Shown here piece by piece: positions 37,261 to 49,181 of a DNA stretch of 64,000 nucleotides. The stretch lies in the NCBI GenBank assembly GCA_003117195.1, contig BDSI01000171.1, positions 124,001-188,000 of the forward strand. The letters run 5' to 3'. The notes below the pieces were generated by a model, which did not search any database, was not told where the DNA came from, and worked only from the letters and a program-made list of their open reading frames with translations. Both the position numbers and the translations under genes were made by a program. The number at the start of each line of letters is the position of its first letter. Position 1 is the first letter of the stretch. This stretch comes from Eudorina sp. 2006-703-Eu-15. Its lineage: Eukaryota; Chlorophyta; Chlorophyceae; Chlamydomonadales; Volvocaceae.

Positions 37261-38171
37261 TTGGCTTGGTACGACATATAGTCCACACGTCATCATCACC
37301 ATATCATCAATTTCACCATCACCATCATCATCAATAGCGTCATCATCATCATGAAGCGGCCCGCGGTGCCACGCGAGCGGCGTACGTACGTACTGCTGTA
37401 GCCGCCGGGCAGCAGGTTGGCCGACGGGTTTGCAGAGTACGGCCGTCAAATGTAATCACACTCAGGCCGAAGCAGGCAGTGAGTACGAACACGCCCCAAA
37501 TACTTAATTCCTCATCGTCGCCCATCAGGTCAACCCATGCATCGCTGGCGTCCTGAAACGTCCGTCCATGGATGCGAGAGCGAAAAAAGACATGGAATCC
37601 TCCAAGTAAGCAATAAGCAAGCGTTTCACATGGTTTGACCAACATATACCATCATACAGCTCACGCATGCACATTCGTGGGGGGGGCCCGTCCATGCCCG
37701 TCCAGTGCCTTGCGCATACATACCCATGACCGGCACACAAGCAAGCGGCTCATGTCATCATCACGCAGTCACTGCTTGCTGCTGCTGCTGAATGCCGCTG
37801 CTGCGTGCACGAGCTCGCTCGTCAGCGTCCCAGCCAGCAGCAGAATGAACACCTCCGTGCGTGTGTTGCTGCTGGCAATGACGACATGGCCGGTACGTAA
37901 GTAACAACGAGCATCGATAGATCCATTCGACGTAAGAAGCATATAGACGCACGTACATAGCAACAAACCAGCAAGAGGAAAGCACATCGCATAGATAGAT
38001 AGCTTATTACTGGGCGCGGGGCAAAGCTGCGGCTCGGCCTCGTCAGCAAACACCAGGGCACTCGGCGGGACCCTTGGTCCAGGATCCAAGCAAGACGGCC
38101 CAGGATTCAAGATCCAAGCAAGACCGACCAGGATTCAAGATCGAAGCAAAATCGGCCCAGGATTCAATATA

Positions 38172-38438
38172 TTAGATTTTAGGTTAATCCGAAAATATGG
38201 TTTGCAGACGAGTTAACAGCCGTGCTTTGGTACGGGTGCGGCAGAGGATGGGCCGTACTGTGACAACCGCTTGCGAGCCGCGCTGGGTTGAGCGGTAAAT
38301 TGTTGCCGGTTTAGACGTCGCGCCTTGCACTTCACGTGAGGAGCCTTGGCGCTACAAATTAGCGAGATTAACGTACTCTGACCTCTAGAGCAGTGTGGAC
38401 AGACAGACGTGCTCGCGTTATTCGGAGGCCTTTGTTTT
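38172..38438. repeat. Right arm of the 267-bp inverted repeat
   Basis: See 34395-34661. Both arms carry the same open frame ending in a stop codon (residues CPHCSRGQSTLISLICSAK near its middle). The four differences all change an amino acid, which argues against selection on a protein. Confidence 0.9.
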
Positions 38439-40077
38439 ATCCAAGATCCACAAGCTAGCGCCCATACACGCTCCGCAGCGCCATGGATGGGCGGCGACAC
38501 CCTATAGAGCGAGCTCGCTGTAGCTACCCGCAGCAGCGTCGCCCTGTCCCGTTCCAAGCAGCTTCGCTCGTCATGCAACAGTACGCACGCTCACCCGCCC
38601 GTACATCCATACATCTTCCATTGGTCGGTCGGTCGGTCATCAACCTATTTATCGGTCGATGGGTTTGTTTTTGGTAAATTCTGTTATCAACCCGCCGCAC
38701 TTGAGGGGGCGGCGGGTGCTGATTGCTACCCGCCCGCGGTTCCCCTCGCTCTACTTGCCTGGGAGCCTCTCGCTGTTGAACGAATGAACAACGAAACATA
38801 CACACGGCGAACGACAAACGCAATTACTGCCATTCGGCCCGCGTGCTGGTGAGGTTCGGTCACGGCCCGGGATGGAGTTGCCGAAATAAAGGCAGCACCA
38901 GCACCGCCCAGCACCAGTACATACCAGCACCAGCACCATCACAACTCGCTAAACGTTCCTTCGGTCAATCTCTGGGCGCCCTCACGCACACGCCCGCCCA
39001 GCGCCGAACATTTACCCCGCCGCGCCCTCCCACGCACCCAGCACCCAGCAGCATTTATCCTGCCGCGTACATTCACATATCTGCCGCACACATACCCACG
39101 CTCACCCCCGGCGGCTCCGGCCCCCAGAAAGAGCATCACGCGACCCACCATTACATTTGCTAGAATGCACCCGGTTCGTCCATCCCGCAGCAGGCCTGCC
39201 GTACATACGCGCAATTGAATCAAGTGCGTTCAGTCAAGTGCTCGGCTCGCTTGGCCTACCAACCTCTCTCTAGTATGCACACCCACCACAATCGCAGGGA
39301 GGGGTGCCGTGTCCGCAGCAGCGGGGTTTGCAGTAGCTGGGTTTGCAGCAGCTGCTGCCGGGTTTGCAGCAGCGGGGTTTGCAGCAGCTGCAGCCGGGTT
39401 TGCTCCCGCCGGCACAGGCCACAAGAGGCCGCGAGTCCGCTGCCCGGCTCCTGCTCGCTGCTAGGTAGTCAGCTCGCTGCTGTCAGGAAGGGCTTCAACC
39501 TTGCGCTTGGAGGTGCACACCGACCACGATGCAGATATACTTGGGCGCCACCACACATGGAGGCAAAATACACGGGTCACGGAAGGGTCCAGATAGAGTA
39601 TTGCGTTGCTCGTCCTCGCTCGGTTGCGTCACCCGTTGCATCTGTGCATATATACGGCCCCGTAGTCCTTGCCTGCTGGTCACAGGACGCACACTTCCAT
39701 CCTTTCACATTCTACTTCGCAGCAGTACAGCCCTGGCAAGACGTGCACGGTACGGCAGGCGGTCCGTCGTCTGAAGTTCCGCCTCCCACCGACCATTGGA
39801 CGACGAAGCGGCGGAGGCCCCCTATTGAACCTTGTATATACACCTTCCCCCCCTATGGCATTCTAAAGGTGGTCATCACCCCGACCTGGACAACCAGATA
39901 CCCTACCCAGCAGGTGCACACTCCCGGGGTGACCCAACCCCTACGAATTCAGTGGCGTATGTGTTAGTTAGCCCTCGGGTGGGATACTCAGGTTGCAGGG
40001 GAGCGGCCCCGTCCATCCATGCAAGCTGGCGTGTCGTGCCGTCGTACAAACTGAGCTCACTTGGCTTCTTTTAGCGT
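38439..40077. other. Gene-poor region with simple repeats
   Basis: It contains TCGG repeats near 38625 and a GGGTTTGCAGCAG minisatellite at 39322-39412. No supported gene was found. The open frame 39215-39967 (+) is mostly an artefact of the minisatellite. Confidence 0.5.
39322..39412. repeat. Minisatellite (GGGTTTGCAGCAGC)
   Basis: Six imperfect copies of a 12-18 bp unit. Confidence 0.75.
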
Positions 40078-40217
40078 CTCCGTGCGCATATATATCTCAA
40101 CAACCGGTTGCGACCCAAGTGATAGAGCTCTCCTGCTGGGGATGCCGGCGGCAGAAGCGGTTGCGAGCCCCGCCCCAAGCTAGCTGGCAGCAGCCTCTGC
40201 CGCAGCAGGCGCTGGGG

Positions 40218-40300
40218 AAGTGCAAGGTTCCGCCTCCGGGATGCTCGCTAACAGCGTCACATGCTGTTAGCGAGCATCCCGGAGGCGGAACCTTGCACTT
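40218..40300. repeat. Perfect 38-bp palindrome with 7-nt loop
   Basis: Arms 40218-40255 and 40263-40300 are exact complements separated by GTCACAT. The paralogous site near 61578-61640 has only the left arm, so the right arm is an inverted duplication inserted in this copy. Confidence 0.95.
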
Positions 40301-40325
40301 GCGTCGGCGCGCCGCCTCTGCTCAC

Positions 40326-41708
40326 CAGGTTGCCCGGGTTTGGCGAGCGGGACGGGCCCCGCGCATCATACTGTTCCTGCTGCTGCTGCTCCTGCTGCTG
40401 GTGGTCGCCTTCCTGCCCCGGCCACGTCCCGGTCGCAAACGAGCTCAGGAAGGTCACCGTACGCGCTTTACCGCAGTCCTCACCACTGCCGCTGCCCATA
40501 TCGCCGAACCCCGACAACCTCTGGGGTTGGCCCATGGGTTGCGCCGCCGCCCCCACTGCCGCGGCGCAGCCACCATCAAGCTGCTGCTTGGCCCCCGACA
40601 ATCTGGCAAAACGTTGTATCAGGACTGGCGTGGGCACTACGCCGGGCGCGCAGCCGCCGGGTGATTCCCGCTGAGGCTGCGGCCGCTGCTGCGGGTCCAT
40701 GTTCACAACGACGCACCCACCACCAGTGCTGGGCGGGAGGCCGCAGTCCGAGAGCCCCGCGGGCTGGTCGTTGGTGTAATCGAGGGATTCGGCCGCGACC
40801 CGGTCCGCTGCGGCCGCGATGGCGGCGACCATGGCGGAGTCAGCCTGCGGGCAGGCCGGATATGGACGGCATGATTGATTGAGGCAGGGGACAAACCACA
40901 TCGATGGAGGTAGGGGATGCGAGCATGCATACCGCGCAGCAGCAGGAGGCGACGGCATCCGCATGCATGCCGGATTGGGGACGGAGGAAATGACGGGCCA
41001 TGCCGTGCCAGCTCAGGTCAGGTCCCCAGCTCCCCACTCGCTGGAGATGCCGTTGCACCTCCTACCTGGTGGTGGATTACCGCCCTTTTCCCGGGCAATC
41101 AAACAATGGACTTTCCCATCCATGCTGCCCAATGTGACTATTTGTGCTTACTTTGGCATAGTGCCCTGCCTAGCGTTTGTTAGTTCCTCTTCAATTCTGC
41201 TGGTGTGCAGCGCTGTCCTCTGTGCTGGCGTTCTGATGTATGTGCTGTAGGTCGCCAGTAGTGTGCCCCACTTCGATTATGTACATACACCGCGTGCATG
41301 GCCTTGTCCACAAACAAACCCATGCATCCAGCATCCACCCAGATCAGGCTTCATGCCACAACGCCGCACAACCTAACCCCACCCACCCACCTCCTGCTGC
41401 AGCACTCGGGCGCCTCGGCCGCAGTCGGGGCCGCTATTCGTCGCCTGATGCTGCTCCGGGCCCTCTGCTGCTGCACCGGCCTCGGCGCCTCCTGCGTCTG
41501 CGGCCGGGTGGCCAGCAGCGTCCCAGCCTTCAACCTCTGCCGCGGTGCACAGGTCCGAGCGCCTCCGGTAACCCACAGCCAGGCCCGTGGCCCTGCTGAT
41601 GGCTGGGGTCACGGGCGAAGGCGGCAGCACCGGAGCTGCGGCGGCGCCGGCCGATGCTGCCGCCGCTCCGGCCGCTGCAGCGCCGCCCTCCACCCCGAAC
41701 TCCACCTC
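40326..41708 (-). CDS. Partial gene of unknown function, paralogue 1
   Basis: Two exons are supported by comparison with paralogue 2: 41708-41391 (106 codons) and 40844-40326 (173 codons), both phase 0 at each end with proper CAG acceptors and GTGGGT/GTGAGC donors. Exon 1 begins EVEFG and ends RVLQQE. Exon 2 contains SLDYTNDQPAGLSD, GGGCVVVNMDPQQRPQP and a Gln-rich run. The conserved islands separated by Ala/Gly/Gln runs resemble the variable linkers of large volvocine proteins. I do not recognise the family, and the true start and end were not found. It lies just downstream of the receptor kinase on the same strand, but a TGTAA at 42045 separates them. Confidence 0.6.
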
Positions 41709-42044
41709 CTGCACATACAGGCACGGACCCATACCGCAAGTCCGCAACCACTTAAGACCCGGCGACAGCGGCCCAGGAGATGTTGGTATTGTCGCTCCGA
41801 GCTGCGTGCGTGATGATGAGGCCGGCTTGGGAAATGGGAACGAGAGCACCGACCGCGCAGTAGTGCGACATGGGTCGTCTAGCGTAGGCTCTTCGGGCCT
41901 TTGCAGGCGAGGCGAGGGCCAGGTCAGCAGGGCAGCGGCACCCATTTGCACGCACGGACCTTGCCGGGTGCGAATAATGTGACCCGCAGCGCGCGAGAGC
42001 GCCCTCAGAACAAGTACTCATCATCCTCGATGAGTACTGTGTTG

Positions 42045-42049
42045 TTACA
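42045..42049 (-). terminator. TGTAA poly(A) signal of the receptor kinase gene
   Basis: TTACA on the + strand, 370 nt beyond the kinase stop codon at 42419, in an AT-richer stretch typical of a 3' UTR. Confidence 0.5.
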
Positions 42050-42418
42050 GAGTTTTAGTTTGAAGTTATAGATTACTTGACGTAAGAATTCGGGGTTTGG
42101 GGCTTGGAAATTAAGGAATAGTTTCACTTCGGCCAGTACGAACTCATTACTTTGTTCGGCCAAACATGGTCGCAACCAGCGAGAGAATTGACTGGCAACA
42201 TAATGATGCAACAAGTTATTCACACGTAGCGTCATGCAATTATAAGATGATTTATCTATCGTAAGCCGCACACCCTTGGAAACGGGCAGGCTTATTCAGG
42301 CTTATTCACAGTCCTGTCCCTGCCTGCGTGCACCAACCCGCCTGCATGCTGCCTTCGGTGAACAGCATGCAGCTACCCTCACTTGGCCTGTCAGCAGTGC
42401 ACATCACACCACACCACA

Positions 42419-45400
42419 TCACACCACCCCAGCTCTCACAATCCCCACCTCGCTCCGCACCTGCTGGATCAGTGCCAGGCTCTTGACCACCTCCGCCGCC
42501 GCGGGCCGCCGCCGCGGGTCTGTCTGCCAGCAGCTCTCGATCAGCGCTCGCAGCTTGGGCGGGCAGCGGTCCGGGGGGATGAGCTCCAGGGGCGGCCGGG
42601 CCCCCTGCAGCGCCACTCGGATGGCCACGTCCATCATGTTGCAGCCGCTCCAGGGGCGCTCGCCCGCCAACATCTCCCACAACAGCACCGCTAGCGAGTA
42701 GATGTCCTGTGGCAATGTGCAGTCAGACAGACGGGGGGAGGACAAGGCAGGGTTAGATCCTCTCTTCACGGTCTGCTTCATTAGATAATTACCGCCAGTA
42801 CATATGGGCGCATGGGCGGAAGTTCATGTGGGCCGGTAGCACTGTCTGACAGGCTGTCTGGATGGCTGCTGCCAGGAAACAGCATGCCCAGCCCGAGGCT
42901 TACGGCGCCCGGCATCCTCTCCCCGCTCGCCTAACCTAACCGCACCCCACGTAATGCCGCCCACCCCACGCAACCCTCGCTCACCGCTTTGTGTGTGATG
43001 ACCACGTTCATGGGGTCGAGGCCCTCTGCGTGGATGGGGCAGAAGGAGGGCGATAGCGGAGCCGGTGGCACAGGCGGGGTTGGGAGATAGCAGCCAGCAG
43101 CCTTACACCCGTGATGCACGTACAGCGGGTTGGACGCTGGCAGAGAAGTGTCAGGTCCTTGTCGGGCTGCAGCAAATATAGATGTCGGCCAGCTGGGCGG
43201 TATGGCATGGCGGCTTAGGCACCAGCCGGGTATTCTGCCCACGCTGTGTTATGACGTCACTGCCCTCTATCTCCACCGACACCTATTCCGTTGTTCCAGC
43301 CCTCATCCTCGTCGCCCTGCTGTGAAGCCTGCAGCTTAAACACCAGCAAGGAGGCCACCATTGCACGCTCAGCGCCCCCGGCCGCACATGTGCAAGTCTT
43401 ATCAGTCTGGACCCCCGGACTGAGAACCTTGACCCCAGGCTAGGTCGAGGCCGACGGGCCATGGGTCGGATCTGCATCCGCTGGTTCGGCTCCGTTTTGG
43501 GGGGGCCTGCCAGGGTCGCGTCCTGCACCGCCCTGCTTGGTATTAAGCCCTGCCCGCACCCGCCATGCTTACCGGGCGCCAGGTAGGCCGGCTGTGGAGG
43601 CGGAGGTGTTGAGCGGCACACGCGGGCAGCAGGGCCGTTTGCGGGCCAAGCGGCAGGTACGTAGGGCCGCGGGAGGTCGGAAGCGAAATGTCAAGGAGCG
43701 CGCATGTATGGTGCGAGCGTGCGATCGACATCCTATATCGCATGGCCGCTGTGCGTGGGTGAGGCAGCCGGTCAGGGCAAGCACCACGCACTCCAGGGAG
43801 CAGGGCACTCCGCCAGGTAGTCACCCGGAGCTAAGCTCGCTACCGAAAAGCCACATCGATGTATCTCCTGCACTCGGTACAGTACTGACCCGAACCATTG
43901 TCGAGAGTGAATAAATATATGTTGCAGTGGATGGATGGACCCCACATGTATGCCGATTCACCGCATGCCTTGATGTATGTGCCTGGGCGCGGCACAGCTT
44001 CCGTCCGTCAACCACCACCTGTCTTCAGGTTGAGCAGGTCGGATTAAAATCCATGGGGCGATTGATGATACGCACTGGATGGTATATATGAGCATGATGG
44101 ACGAAGCCCCGAGTGGCGACGGATGCATTGGGCAAACGACAAGGACCATCCATCCATGCAGCAGCTTGCTTGAGCTGGGTTGCGCCGGCGGTCCCGCTCC
44201 CCGTAAACAGTGTGGCCACTCCTCTACAAGTTGAGCAAGCCACGGTAGGTGTATGTGCTGAATGCCCTGCCGCACCCGTCCATCCGTCGCCTGCGTGTCA
44301 CAGAGGCCGCGGCCAGCCCAGCCCTGTCTCACTCCCTCACCGTGCCAGCACCGGGGGTCAGGGTGGGTGCCTCCGTGCTACGCAGCCGAGACAGCCCAAA
44401 GTCCTGCATGTGCACGCGTGGGTGGGTGGGTGGCACAGCCATGTGGGTGGATGGGGTCCCTCATCAGTCATCGCGCGGGCAGGGCGGGCGGTCTGATGGA
44501 CAACAGCGGGTGTGCGTGTTTGGCGAGGTGCATAGTAAATTGCTTGGGTCGAACAAGGCTCCTCGGGACAGCAGCCAGTCAAGAGTCAACTGATGTTATA
44601 TGAACCGGTCAAAGTCGTTGGGGATTGGACAGTAGCTCGCGCCGTCGATCGAATCTGGCGCCCCCTGCTGCATCCAGTAGTCCCCGACCTGCTGCTGACG
44701 AGCCTCCTGCAGCCTGCTGCTGTCTTCCCATTCGTGCAAGTCCTCCCGAAACACCACAGGCTCGCGCATTCTTGCTGCGGAAACTAGCTGGCTAGATGCC
44801 CTATCTGTCCGAATAGTCCGAGCGCAGGCAAGGAGGTAGGCACGGAAGGCAGCCAGCCAAACGTGCCGACTCACCGCCCCTGACCTTCCCAACCACCCAG
44901 CCACCCACCGTGAGTTTGACCACGGGCCGGATGTCGGTCGGGTCGTTGATCAGCACATTGTCGGGCTAGGAGGGGCGGTAGGAGGGGCGGAAGTAAGGTG
45001 CACGCAGCAAAGAGGTCTTTAGGTAAGAAGGATGGGCACGAGGGTACGTCGGGGTTTCGGCTGTGCACACTCGGGTGCCATACGTGTGTATCTGAAGGCA
45101 GCTGCGTGATGAATGCCTGGATACTCTAAGGGGCTGATGACGAGGGTCGGGGAGACCGGGCGAGCCGACGAGGTCCGTCCGCGTCTCTCACAAGCAAGCC
45201 TTTCACAGTAACAGTTCCATTAATACCCGACAACACCTGCTATTCCGCTCTGTTAAATCCTCGTACTACTCCACCCGTTCCATCCTTACTGCTATCCCAT
45301 CATTCATTCCCACGCGACGTGTCAGATTTCTACCTCATACCTTGAGGTCCCGGTGCATGACGGTGGGGTGCAGGTACTCCAAGCCCTTGCTGATCTCCAA

Positions 45401-48400
45401 AGCCACATTGAGCACCTGTGAGAGTCCCACCGCGGGAGAAGGGCAACAGGGCGACGGCGGATTGGACCCACCATCGGCATGGATGGATGGAGCCGCGAGC
45501 GGATGCAGACCTGCTGGTGCCGGCAGCATCTCGAGAAGGCCTTGCCAGCTCCCACCTACTACTGCATACCCTATGTTGCCCTTGATTGGGCTATCGGCGT
45601 GCGTGTGTTGATTCTTGCTTGTGCATGAGATTGCGCAACGGGCTCAGGTCAGTTCGCGTCACTGACACGAAGGTCAACTGCATATATAAATCCCGCCGGC
45701 TTTGATCGACATCCGCGCCACACCGCACCGCACCGCACCGTGATCAGCGGCAGCCGGTGATCACTCCCCGAGGTACGGCGGACGCCCCCGTACATGAGCT
45801 TGTCCAGGGAGGTCTCCATGAGCTCCATGACCAGGCAGATCCGCGGCGGCGTCAGGCAGGCCGCCAGCAGGCGCACCACGTTGGGGTGTTGGCAGCGGCA
45901 CAGCACCTCCACCTCCTGTGCAAAGCTGCTCAGCAGCGACTCGGAGGGGCCCTCCCACTGGTACGCCTCCGCTACGAGCTTCACCGCCACGCGCTGGCCC
46001 TGGAAGCGGGGAGGCGCGGAGTGAGGGCGCATGTGCGGTCAGTCGGGAATGTGGCGAAGTTACCCTGAGCTTAATCAAGACGTTATTCATCGGACGAGGT
46101 GCGCTGCAAGGGTGCCAGCAGCACCGTCGCGAGCATCTATTGCTGGATGGCCCGGCCGGCAAGGTCCCCCGAGGCAGCAGCGACGCAGGCAGCCACGCAC
46201 GCACCTGGTAAATCCCCTCCACCACCTGCCCGAACGAGCCCACGCCGCGCGTGGCGTTCTTCAGCAGCTTAACCTGTGACCAACGAGGTTGGCGGTGTGC
46301 GTTTCATCATGTGCGGAAGGACATACATTCAATCAAAAGTCAAGACGATCATGGTCTCAAGGCACAGGGCTAAATGCTACCTGTTTGTCCCACGCAAACA
46401 CCGTATCCGCTCGCCCATCTCATCTGCACCCTGAACACACCTATCTACCTCGCCACCTCTGTTAATCAGGCTGGGCTTCAGGCTTTCCGCAGAAACCCAT
46501 CGTACACATCATGGCGCGATTGCAGCTGCACCAACGCAGCCGGCCCCTCACACAAAAGCAACCAAACTTCGTCCTTGGCGTCTGCTGGCCCGGACCCCGC
46601 CTGATGTGGCCCGGACCCTGTCTGATGTGGCCCGGCCCACCGTCAGCAAATGACTGACCGCAAGGCACACGACTGCGAACTGCTGCGGCGCCCTCACCTC
46701 CTTGTTCTCCAGTGTTTCAGCTCCGACCAGCAAATGCATGTCCTTCCGCGGCGGCGTGTTGAGAGTGACCGGGGTCTCTAAGCCCACGTGACACAGCTGT
46801 CGCTCCAGCTCACGCCCGCGCACCTTGCCCATGGGTTGGTCGTCGCACGCCTCCTGCTCACCATTCGCTAGGGGGGCCATCGGCGCCTGCTGTCCGCCGC
46901 CGCCATAGTCCCGCGGTGCGAGCAGGTCCAGGGTGATCGTCTGCTGCTGTGCGCAGCCGCCGGTGGTTACATCGCTGGACCCGGACTCGTGCGCGGGTCG
47001 TTCCCCGGACACATATTTTGCTTGGCAGCTCTTCCTGTGACAGTGGCCAACCCATTTGGAGGCGGAGGCGTGCGTGGAGGTTAATTGCAGGCACACTACT
47101 GGCGTTCATGCGGAGCGTTACTTCGAATGCCACGCTCTACATACATATGCGCCTGCTGGGGCTTGCCCTTGTAAACACCTTCGGGGTCCGAAGTAACGTT
47201 CATTCATTCATTCATACATATGCGCATGATGCACCACCACCTTCCGCGCCCCCAGATGGACGTGTGAGGCAGGGCAGCCTCCCTGATCGGGCAGGTAGGG
47301 CTCGTTAGCGGTCGCTGGACAGCACGACGGAAGGCTTGTGCCGCATATGTATGTGCGACTCAGCACGCAGGGTCTGGTTGGAAATTAGCGAACATGCATG
47401 CAAAATCGATTGCGGAGGTGCCTCAGAACCTTATATATGAATGAATAAGGTTCTCTTATGTGAACAGCTTGCTTTTCATGCACTTCGTTTTGATTGCCCT
47501 CTCACAGTCGACAACCGCGCGCTCCCACAGACCCACACACACCGGCACCAGCTCACTGCGTTGGTTGCCTTGCTTGCGCACACTAACGCACTACCGTATC
47601 TCGCGCGCAATCGCTGTGTACGTCCACGCACTCCGCCACTTACCCGGCCGTCGCCTCTAGGTCAGTAACTTGCAGCGGCGGTTGGCCAGTGGCCAGCGGC
47701 CACTGCACATCAGCCGGGTCATCCAAGAGCCGCCTCTTGCGCCTCCGGCTGATTACCAAGAAGAATACAGTCACCACAATAACTACGGCGAGGAACGGAC
47801 CAAGCGATGAGAAGACTCAGCTCACGGGCCACCAGGACTGAGGTAGGCCGAGTGCAGCAGCGGCGGCAGCAACGCGTCCTCGTCATCAGGCCGGTGGCCG
47901 CCTCCCGCCGAGCTGCTGGATGTATGGTCCCGATGGATGCATGGGTGCAAGCCCGTTCACGCACATCACTGCATCCCATCCCGACCCATTCCACCGCGGC
48001 GGGGTCACCCACCTGCGCAACCCAGCACCGGGCAGAGGACGGCAATCAGCAACACCCTCGGCGACCCCGGGGGAGGCTGCTCCGCAGCCGCCGGTGCCGG
48101 CGTCAATGACGTCGGCGTCGTCGGGGGCGCCGGCGTCGTTGGAGGTGTCTTGCTGGCCGTCGCGTTCTTGTTTCTCGGGTAGACCGAGAAATAGCATGCC
48201 ACAATGCCGCCGAACGAATCTATACATTCATACGTCATGACGTCGGAGCACAGCAGGTCCGTACTCAAAGCGTGCACCAGGTAGCCTGTACGTTCGTACG
48301 AGCGGCTGGGGCCGTACACTGCTCCGTACGCGGCCACATCATTGTATCTCCGGTGCGCGGCATAACACCGAGTGAGCCAAGGACCCGTGGATTCGTTGTT

Positions 48401-49099
48401 ACAGCCGGGTTGCGGCATGTCATAAGTCACGTTCTGCTGTCCAGGGATGGGCTCCGGGCGTTGGGTTGCACTGACGCTCTGCGGTTGAGCAAGCGGTGCA
48501 GCGCAGCAGGGCCGGGGATTCAGCCTGGGTTGGTGCGTGTGTGTGGGGGTGCGGCCTTGAGACCAACTTGATCCTCATGTTGAGTGAGCTGATCTTGATA
48601 GGCATACTTGAGTCTTGTATTGATTAATCAGATCAAGAAGTCACAACAACACCGCACTCAAGACCGGAATGAAGCCACCCAGCGAACAGATAGAGCTCTG
48701 TCTGGCATATCTATCGTTGCTTGCCCGGCGATTGATTGCATCCTCTTCGTCTTGCCCGGCACGCAAGCCAGGCGCAAAGTAAGGCACAAAACGTTGTCCT
48801 CAGCGTTATCGCGCCGGTGCCATTATTATTGGGGTTCGTGTGAGCTGGCGGTGGTCACGTATATGGCCGACATGCATACCGCGCCATGCGTGCATTTATT
48901 ATTTTCCTTTAGTGACGGACCAGGACGGACGGACGGACGTACAGCGCAGCAGCAGGCACAACAATAATGTAGGGCTATGTATATATCCACGTACTAGGAT
49001 CCTTTTCAGCAGTCTGCACGCAGTCTGCACGCACGTATGAAATGAATTCCTGGTAGGGTATGTAGGCGAACACACACACATATGGGTGGGCTTCTCATT

Positions 49100-49181
<82 letters not shown>

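Larger units (their letters stand above)
34662..38171. other. 3.5-kb interior between the inverted repeats, no gene recognised
   Basis: It holds GTAC palindromes, a 14-bp tandem repeat (ACATACGTCATT, 35235-35285), a CATCCTCCACCC minisatellite (36778-36935), a strong hairpin (36168-36208), and a block duplicated near 59.3 kb (36948-37260). No open frame has a family signature. Short hydrophobic frames on the - strand near 37.5 and 37.9 kb may be gene relics. Confidence 0.5.

Noticed and set aside
34333..38578. Protein-coding gene in the inverted-repeat arms (CPHC motif, shared stop)
   Set aside because: The only four differences between arms are all amino-acid-changing in that frame, so there is no sign of protein-level constraint.
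39215..39967. 250-codon + strand open frame
   Set aside because: The first part is the GGGTTTGCAGCAG minisatellite and the remainder shows no domain.
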